Part shown: one piece after another, positions 47,701-57,021 of the stretch | Position numbering within the stretch: the first letter of the stretch is position 1 | Layout of the letters: each line of letters starts with the position of its first letter | Origin: Lineus longissimus | Taxonomy: Eukaryota; Nemertea; Pilidiophora; Heteronemertea; Lineidae | DNA length: 64,000 bases | Reading direction: 5' to 3' | NCBI RefSeq assembly: GCF_910592395.1 | Contig: NC_088320.1 | Coordinates: 6,696,001 to 6,760,000, forward strand | Notes under the pieces: generated by a model | The model's input: the letters and a program-made list of their open reading frames with translations, nothing else | Databases searched by the model: none | Told to the model about the DNA's origin: nothing | Made by a program: the position numbers and the translations under genes

Positions 47701-50700
47701 CGTTTGTGAGTGTTTCCGCTTATTGTTGAGGAACACTGAAAGATAGATTGACACTTGTTTCTCCTGTTTACTCTATTGAAAAGTCATGGCCTCTCTGGCT
47801 GTCTCTGATTGTATCGAAACACTAGTATATGGGAAACATACAAAACACCGATCATATAGTTAAGCACATTCTGCCTCAAGCATCAAGTTTGTGACAATAC
47901 TAATATGGCTGTCTCCAATATCCTTGAAGACATGAAGCCGCTGTAGTGCAGTGGCTGGAACTCTCGAAAAGCGGTCAAGAGAACCCTGGTTTGATACCCA
48001 GTGTCGGCGTGAGACTGTAGGCAGGTCTCTTTGTCTTACTTGTCTCTCTGCACACAGGTACTGTATGAATGGGTACCGGTCAGAAATACTCAGATTGTAT
48101 CGCTGGTTGAGCAGCTCGTATGATGTCTACTGAAAGGACAGACCGAGGTTAAAGTGTAAAGTCGGTTGATAACCTTTATTATATATTTGATATCAGACTA
48201 TAAACCCAAACTATAATTTTTAAATTTTTTAAAACTTACAGATGTCCCATTTCATGAGTGACCACCCTGGTCAATGTGCTCATTTGAAATCCCTTCTTTC
48301 CGACTCCAATGCAATGGTTGAGACCAGTGTTGCACATTCCGGCTACTTGACCTGTGCGAAAAAAGCCCTCTGACAAATAGTGATAACATCTACATGTAAT
48401 ATTGGCATAAGTGTCCATGATTAGTTAGATTAAAATGCGCACCAATCAACAAAATTGCATTTCAAATGAAGTTAGATAATATCCGTTTGATTCTCGTAGG
48501 CTTTCGGTTAGTAATAAGTCCTTATTTGATTCAGTTCCTTGTTTATATATAAATCTACAATTCATCCAAGATTCTTGAAGAATTTGTACTTCCATAATCG
48601 ACTAAGAATCTCACATCAATTTTGATAAGGGTGTGCATGTACTTGTAGCGTACGAAACTGAATACAAGCTGAACTAAGAATCCTATATAATAATCTTATC
48701 GGGATTTTCGACCGAGGAGGGTACCCACAGCGGTGTGAAGTGGGAAAAACAAACACAAAGAATATGCTGCGATCGACAAATGACTTCCTGAAACCGTCTG
48801 GTTATCATCCAGTATTAAGTACGAGGAAGAGGCGGGCATCCAGAAAGCAACAACTTTTTATTTTATGACGAAATCTTTCAGCACAATTCTTCACTTACCT
48901 AGGCCTTCTCCACCATTCCAGTATGATAAATCACTGGAAGAGTGAGAGAAAAAGCGATTTGGGCATTATCAATGCAATCGGATAGGATAGATGACACCGT
49001 GTCTGTGTTGCTCTGAACATGAGCTGGTGTAAGGGTAAATTCAGTCTCTAAGAGAAAGTCGCAAGTGCATAGATTATTTGAAGATTCATTGGTTTCTCGT
49101 CGATCGCCTAGTTGGAATCTTCCTCCAAACTCCCACCATATCAAGATCACACCACCAAACCACGGCATTCTGAACCATCAGAGGTAGGTCTACTCCGTCA
49201 GTAGACCTCAACCGGGGAGGGGATCCGAAACGTGCCGATGGTCAAGATGAACTACGGTGGCGAGCTCAAAACTCAGTACAACATTGGTTTCCAATCATTC
49301 CGTTTGTAGGATGACAATGTCGCTGACTTACTCTGACATGAACACGGCACCATCCCAATTTCGGGAATCGGGTACATTTTGACGGTGCCAGTTGCACACA
49401 CTCCAAAGTGCCCGCCCGTTGACGTTCGCTATCCATGGGTCCTCGACAATCACAATCTTTCGCAGGGTGATCCAGAACAAATAGCCGAGGGTAGGGTGGA
49501 TGTACCACAACTGGGCCTGAAAGTTTAACAAAACTAAACTGGTCTGCAAAAAAGGTTTTTTAGATTCAGGCTATTGGTTTTAAAATAAGTCATCGACAAT
49601 CTCCTTGTTGGAAGCAGCCGAGTGAAGGGGTGGATGTACAACTGGGTATGTTAATGGACTTACAAGTGTAATACACAACATGAAAACGAAGCATGCTTCA
49701 TCTTCATAACTGTACTTTTGGTAGGCCTACAAGTTCTTCCCACCAAATGTACTGGAGCTGCCCTTGACAAAAAAGGTAATTAGACAATTACAACGGAACC
49801 TACGTACAAATAACTACATACATTTTGTGCGATGAGGGCGAGATGAATTAGCAGGTCATCCTCATTGGTTGATATCTCTGTTTCGAATGCTTTCTTGTAG
49901 GACTGAAAATGAAAACAAAAGAATGGAGGAATTGGAAAACATTTGCTCCCTAAAAGTGTAGGGTTAGTTTGGTTTCCGTTTATCTAGCATCTCAAATTAC
50001 ACACTAAGTCAACATGGGACTTTATGTAAAAATCTTGAAATTGAAGGATACTCGGGTTTTAAATCGGAAAAGCACCTCAGGTAGAATGTTCGACCTAAAG
50101 CAAAGACTTACATGTACATGTAGCTGTGGAATGAGCATGCTGGTGTTCAATTGTGTGGGTGGAAAAAAAGTGAGCAGTTTGACTGAAATTGTAAGTAGGC
50201 GTGTTCGCATACGGTTAGGTCAATTAAAGTTCGGGCCTACCAGCCAGTCTGAACCTACCGTCTCTATTGACATTCCAAGTTCTATGTTCAGCCTCCTCCC
50301 CTTCGGCATAAAGAGGGGCTCGAAGTGGGCATCAACCCATTTGCCGTCTAGCATGTTGGGATCGTAAATTGGATAGCGCTTAGCTCGTTCTGGAAATGGT
50401 TGGACTTGGGAGTAAGAATATTTGGCAACGCCAATTCAAGAAAATGTGAGGGATTGTCCACTTCTGTTGAGAAAATTATACGAAATCCCTGGTGTGGTGA
50501 CAAAGATCTTAGACCACTGTCCAGATGGTGTAGAGAACAAAGGACTATATGTCCATCATATATCGGTTGGCTTCTACAGTATACTAAGCATAGACACGGA
50601 TCTTAATCCATCGTCGAGCAATACGGTACTTCAAATGACTGTCACGCTGGATTACAGATTTATATGTGTTAAACTGTTACTTCCGTCGAATATATATGTG

Positions 50701-52722
50701 AAGAACAACAGAAATCAATAATTTTAGTACCTTCGTTATCATCGCTCCGTTTCTTTTTTCCTTGATTTGTCTTTGGAACCCACGGGTTGATGGCATAGTC
50801 GTTCATGTTTGTGATGATATAACCTTGGATCTGTGGAGGAGAAAAATAAGTCTGATCTAAGCCCAAAAGTCCGTTTGTAAATTTGCCTTTGAGATATGTT
50901 AGGAGAATGACTTGACTCTGGACGTCGCAATTAAGATACGGACTTTGGGTGAATTGAAGTTGTGTACAAGTGTTACGGAGTGGCCATATACATGAGCGGA
51001 TTTTTTCCAAGTACAGCCTACTTCGCAGCTGCACCTACATGCGTACTTCCAGTGTTTGGATGCTGAAGACACCGAGCACACGTTACGGCAGAAAGAATTC
51101 CCGTAGACATTCAAAAGTAAGTGCCATACCTTATTGTGGCATGTTGTAATTGAGGCATAACCAACTTCATTTGGTCCAGCTGTCACGGTACCGATAAAGA
51201 AACACTCTTGTGGTGGGTATCGAAACTTAGTAACCTGACCGTTCTAGAAAGAATAAACGATAAAATTGCATTATCCTGTTTCAAACGAAGTGGGGTTTCT
51301 TAATCCGAAATTGCATTTTTTGTGTTGTTTCAACAGTATATTGTGCAGTATGAACTGCCATTAAAAATAGTTCTTCGTGATATGTGTATGGGGTCTTTCT
51401 CCTCAACTACCCAGTTCATTCCGGCGCCTTCCCGACCCGTATTCGATAGCTGTCGCGAAGCTGTCAACAAACAAGTTAACGATCGGCCGAACGACTCCAT
51501 CTGATTGCCTAAGTACGAAAATCCAACAATTACGTTAAAGAACCGAATTATTTTTTCTTAAAAGTTGTTCTTGTTTTATAACTTGCCATTCGAATGAAGT
51601 CAAATGTAAACTGATTCCCGAACAGGGCAGTGTTTGGCTTGAGCTCCAAAATCCACTTCTTTCCAAATGCACCGAAGCTTAGATCCATGCGAGACTTGTC
51701 CGCATACACCTTGGAGATGTCGGTGAACTGCTGTGTTGGCGGTTCTAAAAGACAACACGCTTATCAAATTACGCATGCATTTTCCATCAAAATGTATTCT
51801 TTCATGCTGAAGTCTTTTATTTGAATACAAGAGTTTACTACATTTGAACAAAGTATTTCTTGTAGACTAAATTGCCATTATATGCACTAGTTCACAATGG
51901 TTCATTTAATTTGTGAGATGTTAGGAGCAGTTCAAAGATTGGTTCTAAGATGGCGATGATGGTTTCATTGGTAGTACACGTGATCTTATCAAATACGAAC
52001 CTCTGTTGACGCGATAATCCCCTGAAGAGAATGCATATTGAAATAGAAATATTATCTTCTAGTTTTGAAATGATGCTACATTTTGCTTTATTCGCCTTGA
52101 TATTCCTCGTCCATGCGTGGTTAGTGTTACAAAGCATGGACGCCTGTTTGCGACTTCGTGAATTCTAATGCGATCTATCTGAATCCAACGTGCACGCCTA
52201 TTACTTTGAATAAGTGTACCTTCCAATGGGACATTCGGTCGTATTGCTCCTGTCAGCTAATGACATCGACACAGATTATGTAAATCAACGTGTTAAGCTA
52301 TTTTCCTCGTCGCGTTTAGACACACTGCTCTGAACGATTATTGCAAAAATACTTAAGCAACAAAAGTGTACTAATCGATGAAAAACGCATGGGTAGATAA
52401 TTATTCTGTTGATATTTTACTTACAATCTTGGAAAAGAGCAACGGCAAACTTTACTCTCCATCGCTGAAATATTGCAGTACAATCAAATGACCACTCGGC
52501 TTAGGAAATATATTTTTCGATTTCTGCACCAATGCTAAAAATTAACGATAACTCAATTTTGAAAGTACATTGTGATTTAGCCTTTAGTTCGCGCTCCTGT
52601 GCCCCAAATCGTTGCGGAGAAAATATTAACGAATAGACTGTATTTACCTGCAATCCGGTTGCAAACGCAAAGAAAACCCCCAGAATCAAACCAATCGCCA
52701 GCAACAGCTTTGACCCATCCAT
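44750..52722 (-). CDS. Secreted metzincin metalloprotease with F-type lectin and two ShKT domains
   Basis: Seventeen minus-strand exons: 52722-52648, 52464-52425, 52021-52001, 51744-51587, 51243-51130, 50917-50731, 50389-50259, 49902-49822, 49516-49332, 48933-48899, 48351-48240, 47396-47268, 46920-46856, 46463-46344, 46050-45925, 45487-45278, 45060-44750. All joins keep phase; about 699 residues. Order: signal peptide (1-25); ADAM/ADAMTS-like propeptide (26-203) with CFFIGTVTAGPNEVGYASI and furin-type sites KKKR and RAKR; catalytic domain (204-about 440) with zinc motif HEMGHLLGMAD at 375-385 and Met-turn-like CYTGLMRQ; fucolectin/F-type lectin domain (about 445-596) with NVAWRAKAYQSSTY, NREDCCGDRL (sugar motif RxDxxxxR) and CEVNVFQ; two ShKT domains (608-640, 667-699), ending ACGLC. 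The third zinc ligand position is Asp, not His. The join at 51587 uses a GC donor, and two exons are only 21 and 35 nt. Weakest links are exons 3 and 6. Likely an extracellular protease targeted by glycan binding. Confidence 0.88.
47681..47840. repeat. Dispersed hairpin-bearing repeat, copy 2
   Basis: Diverged copy of 25126-25284, lying in intron 11 of the metalloprotease gene. The hairpin arms GAGTGTTTCC and GGAACACT are kept. Confidence 0.75.
48555..48725. repeat. Short dispersed AAGAATC/ATTTTCGACC repeat
   Basis: Several AAGATTCTT/AAGAATCT words are followed by ATTTTCGACC (48704-48713), in intron 10 of the metalloprotease gene. Related to 29050-29180 and 61370-61520. Confidence 0.5.
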
Positions 52723-53242
52723 GTTGGAAGAGTGCAACGGCTAATATGGTCCATCGCTTATGTTGTCTATCATTTTCTTACCTAGTTTCTCTGTGAATTG
52801 AACAGCTTTATTGAATCAGATCTATTTGATGTCATAAACTCGATCAAAGGATGTTACAGCACGAACGTGCCCTTTGGCCGTATCTGCCATACCCAGTCCC
52901 GACTGTAACTTCGTTATCTGATTATGAACTGTACGCGAACCAGGGCGAATCTGAATAATAATTGTAGATTCAACAATCGATATACGATTGGTGATTACTC
53001 TTGTGATGTCATTTACTGGTAAGTATAACTTCAGATATCATTTTACTTTTGTTTGTTTTAGTGATGCAATCTCGTCCACATTTACCTTTGCCGCACCTGC
53101 GCCATCGTATAGACATATGGAAACAGAACATAATGCCTTTCCTGATGTATTCCCAGTACTAAGAGTATTGCAAGTACCTCCTAAGAAACCTTTGACTTTT
53201 GACCACGCACTAGCCGAGTCAAAATTTGTAATATGCGGATAC

Positions 53243-53404
53243 CTCGTATTTTTCAGCTTTACATTTTGATTTCCCCGTCACCCAAGGCTGAACGGAAGAT
53301 GTTGCATTGGTGAGCTTGGTCTGACCCTCCAATGCAGGAACTGATTGAACACCGACAAGAATAAACCATAGAGATCTGATTGGCTGGAACGTTCGTGTCC
53401 TCAT
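53243..53404 (-). CDS. Putative signal-peptide exon upstream of the metalloprotease gene
   Basis: A minus-strand ATG at 53404 opens 54 codons with a hydrophobic start (RSLWFILVGVQSVPA), an NAT sequon and a hydrophilic end (KSKCKAEKYE). It then reaches a possible donor GAG/GTATCC in phase 0. That phase would fit metalloprotease exon 2 as an alternative first exon. It could equally be a separate gene start or chance. Confidence 0.25.
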
Positions 53405-53506
53405 CAAGGTTATTTCAATGCGCGTGTTCACAGTACATGCATAAGCGATATGCATAAATTATAATGAAGTATTGAAACAAGAAAGAAGCTTCGTCTCAAA
53501 TTACCA

Positions 53507-53512
53507 TTTATT
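53507..53512 (-). promoter_or_regulatory. Candidate poly(A) signal of the minus-strand AA15 gene
   Basis: AATAAA on the minus strand lies about 95 bases past the stop codon. Another AATAAA at 53596-53601 is only seven bases from the stop. Confidence 0.45.
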
Positions 53513-53607
53513 CAGGAACCCGTATTTAAATTTGATTCTTAAATATAACTAATTTTAAACTAGGAACTACATCGACGGTCACGACAGAACCCCTTTTTAT
53601 TTCACGT

Positions 53608-55193
53608 TCAGGAAATACTGATATCTGCACATCCACGGAACTGCTCCTGGTTTCCACAGCCGAGACATCCCCGGCCTGTCTGTGGGTCAGTGCCCCAACT
53701 GTTTCCTACAATGAAAAGGAAAAACAATGGTATCAAATGTGCTACAAATCCATGAAAATTAAAAAATAATAATTCACTGAAGTATCCCACTCCCGTGGTG
53801 AACCAGTATAGTAAAGTGAATATATTATATAATCGTTAAATGCATTTGACAAAAATGGCCCGTGTCAAAAATCCCACTAGGATTCTTATTATAAGAGTCA
53901 TGGTTACGGTCTTATTATGTTTCGTGTACATGTGGGTGTACATTCGTCACAACATGCACAAGATTCTAGTTAATTCGAATCTTGAAATAAAGATGACATG
54001 AATCTTAAAGGATTGTACATACACTTGTATACGAAACTGGAATACGATTTTAAGTAAGAATCTTATCAATATCACATCTGGATGTTCGATCCTGTGATCT
54101 GACGTGTTTTGTGTTTAATAAATGACAGGCAATGTCTCAGACGTAGTTACCAGTGTTGTAAATCCACTGAAAGACGCATTGAGTGCAAGTCAATCCCTCT
54201 GGGAGTTTTCCCTTGATTTTGTAAACTCCTCGCCTCGATCCGATCTTCATCCTGTTCGAGCCTGCTTCGGGGAGAAAGATGGGGTATTTGTCCAGGCACT
54301 CCTGCGTGGCGGCTTTCGTGTAGTCATTGTTGGGGCAGACTTTGAATTCAAACCAACCGAGATGATTGGCTGTGAGTTCAACTTCAATGTCGATTGTCTG
54401 CAACAGAAGACAGAAAAAGTATTCAAACCCAATTTCATGATTCTACTCAATTTGTCTGGATTATGCGATGTTGCCATACTTGCAAAAGTTATTTCGGAAA
54501 CATGGTTAGAGAAAGGTAAAAAGATGATTCAGGAAAACAAAACTTGAAGATATTGGCCCGCGCAGTAGCTCGCACAGCGGCCCAAAAGTACTTGATTGAA
54601 ATTTGATATGTTGATAACGTAGTTTCTTACTTCTCCTTGTTGGTACTTTCCAACAATTGTACCGGTTGCGTATATTCCCCCAGCCTCGTTTGCTCTCTGG
54701 CCCTGCCAGGGGTCACCACAAATTCCACACTTTCCGCCATTCTTGCCGTACTGAACCTGAAAAAGAACAACTAGTGCTTTTATATTTTCCTCAACGTCCA
54801 GTCCAAACCATGTGAAAGGATGGATGCCTCGGCTGTTATGGGCCGCATAGAGAAAACTGAAAAGGCCCTCTCAAGCACTGATTGGCCAAATCGAAATACG
54901 ATTTTGCAACCCTGTTCTTCTTTTTCCCAGGTCGCTCCCGAGAACGGGTGTTGCTTGCTACTTACCAGCCGGTGAGAACGCCTGAAGGAACAGAAAAGGG
55001 CAGAACAGCAGCGATCGAGTCAACTTACCCCAAATCCGCCACAAAACAACTCATGGTCGTTGTAATTTGCGGGCGTGCTAAACCCGTATCTCCAGGCGCT
55101 GGACCTTGATGGGGGCTTTATCAGTCGCCCGTGACCAGCTACCATCGAAATGGTGCAAAGCAACACCGCACAAAGAGAAAAAAATGAAGCCAT
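53608..55193 (-). CDS. AA15 lytic polysaccharide monooxygenase, copy A
   Basis: Secreted copper enzyme that oxidatively cleaves chitin or cellulose. Four exons on the minus strand: 55193-55029, 54756-54631, 54397-54151, 53705-53608, of 165, 126, 247 and 98 nt; 211 residues. The signal peptide ends ISMVAG, so His21 in HGRLIKPPSRSSAWR becomes the mature N-terminus of the copper histidine brace. The second brace His is residue 109 in TANHLGWFEFKVC. Other family marks: NDHELFCGG, GKCGICGDPWQG, CTQCVFQWIYN, GNSWGTDP and the end GNQEQF-RGCADISIS, whose Phe fits the axial position. No extra binding module is present. It is read divergently from copy B. AA15 enzymes act in arthropod cuticle handling and in digestion in several invertebrates; the substrate here is unknown. 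Confidence 0.95.
53875..54100. repeat. Short dispersed GATTCTTA/TTCGTGTACA repeat in the AA15 copy A intron
   Basis: GATTCTTAT, TTTCGTGTACATG, ACATTC, CACAAGATTC and TAAGAATCTTAT blocks resemble 59955-60170. It lies in intron 3 of AA15 copy A. Confidence 0.45.
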
Positions 55194-57021
55194 TGCTATT
55201 AGAGTTAATGACTCCGACCCTTCACGCGCAATGTCGGTTTTTGGGATCAGTCATGTTTTTGAACAATTTTTATCAACCTTGTTCGTGAGATTTGGCAGAT
55301 GTTTCCGACCACATACAATATACTAACCACTGCACATTTAACACAATTAACGGAGGTAATTATCAAGATAGAACTGAGAAATCTTTCTGGCATATATGCG
55401 GGAAAAGCTTGGAGTTCGTGCAGCAGGCGCCGAATGGCGTGAGAGGGTCAAATGTCAAATGATTAATGCATAATTGCATGCACATTGGAATGTGTGCTTA
55501 TCAATCGAGCAAATGACCAAACGCGTTTTACATCATTGGAACCCAGATCGAAAAGATTCTTGTTCCAGATCCGTCAGACAGAGCCCCTGTTTTGTAGTCG
55601 TGGATACCTTAGAGCCTGTGAACTACAGTGCACCGATCAACATGATGGCGATTGAACGTAGTGTTTCAAGACCCACGCTGTTGTACAAAACTATAATCGG
55701 TTTATTATTCCATCAGAGAAATCATTGACCAGCAATGATTCAATGAAATGATTCCATGATAATCCTTTGACATTTCTAAGTGCTTACAAATGGTTCTCCG
55801 TTATTGACAATTTCATGTTAGAAAAATCTCAGACACTGGGACCACATTAGATCATTCCGTGCATGGGAGAGTTGTGTAAAATGGTGTGTATAGCTGTGGA
55901 CGAAAATCGTTTCCATTTCCATGAGAATTATCATAAATTAATTACGACTGATTCAAAATATTTATTGAAGTATCCTTGTTATCAAAGTGAATACCCGTCG
56001 ATTTTTTTTAATGGAGTTGGTGCAGCTTGCCTCGACCGTGTAAAGAATCAAACCTCTCTTTTAAAAAGCAGAATTTCATTCGAAGGTGAAAAGTATATAT
56101 TTGTAAACAGAGGACGGTCGTTAACCTGTATCATGTTCTTCTATAGTTCACGTTTCATTGTAAATGCGTTTAACGCCAACGTTAGTGCTAACGCTGACTG
56201 ATAGCATATAACATACAGGCCTCTGCATCTCTGTTTGATTGCTAGGATATTGCGATGACAGCACATGCACGAACGTTTCCTGGTTTCTGGCCAAGCTCGC
56301 CAGCTGTTCCCTGAAGTAAAAAAAAGGAACTTCTTTTCGGTGAGAGTAGATAAGTTACGCAAAATATATGAACACATAAATTAGTCTGCATACGACCTTT
56401 GTGCACATACATGTATTGTAGTGTAAAAATTGACAGGTGGGATAAATGTTTCACACGCATATTCAAGTTGACACATGCAGGGGAGATCTGGTGATGTGTT
56501 GGCCGTCTGAAGTCGAGATCTTTTTTGGATGTTTAATAGACTTTGTTATTTTTATTGCTGATAAAGAGCAGTATTGGGGGAATTCAATTGTTTTGAGCTT
56601 TGAGAATAGCACTGAAATTACAGGAGAGTGTAATTTCAGAAGAAACCCCAGACAATTTCGTCAATCGAGCTGCTAAACAAGTCAAAACAGTTGTTCATTA
56701 TAACCACAGCCAATGTTGCTTGCTTTGTGGCCTTGATCACAAGTTACACCTCTTTTTCACAGCTATTGCATGATGACTTCTACGGTTTAAATTTGCACGT
56801 ACGATTGAAGCCAACAATGGGCAAGCTTCTAATGGACAACACTTCCTCTGACCAACATTGTCTCTAATCGAGGCAACATTTCGTATAAGTTTAGATACAA
56901 TTAACCTATTAGCTCCAGTCCAAGGTAGCACCTGCGCACCTCCCAGAAATCTATTTGATAAAAATGTAATTTAAAAGGAAAATGAACCACTTATTTTTTT
57001 TAATCGGATGACATCTCAGTG
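55194..57021. other. Shared 1.8 kb divergent upstream region of the AA15 pair
   Basis: This region separates the two divergent start codons and must hold both promoters. No TATA box is clear at either side. It contains the relic AA15 exon at 56242-56310. The + strand open frame at 55863-56201 (112 codons) has no known motif and is AT-rich. Confidence 0.5.
56242..56310 (-). pseudogene. Relic last exon of a third AA15 gene
   Basis: On the minus strand, TTTTTACTTCAG is followed by 69 bases reading GTAGELGQKPGNVRACAVIAIS and a TAG. It aligns with the 98-nt final exon of the intact genes (GNSWGTDP to RGCADISIS) but lacks about 29 bases in the middle and has lost key residues. The acceptor, the GGAAACCAGGA-like core and the ISIS-type end survive. 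No other exons of this copy were found, so it is a decayed remnant. Confidence 0.6.

Larger units (their letters stand above)
52723..53607. other. Interval between the metalloprotease and AA15 genes
   Basis: Contains the metalloprotease promoter (no TATA box seen), a possible alternative first exon (53243-53404, minus) and a minus-strand AATAAA at 53507-53512 for the AA15 gene. A + strand open frame at 53060-53269 has no recognisable domain. Confidence 0.4.

Noticed and set aside
48899-49168. 89-codon minus-strand frame in metalloprotease intron 9
   Set aside because: The bases at its end belong to a 35-nt exon read in another frame. The long frame itself ends in a stop at the donor and matches nothing.
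55863-56201. 112-codon + strand frame between the AA15 genes
   Set aside because: AT-rich, no signal peptide, no motif, and it lies in the presumed shared promoter region.
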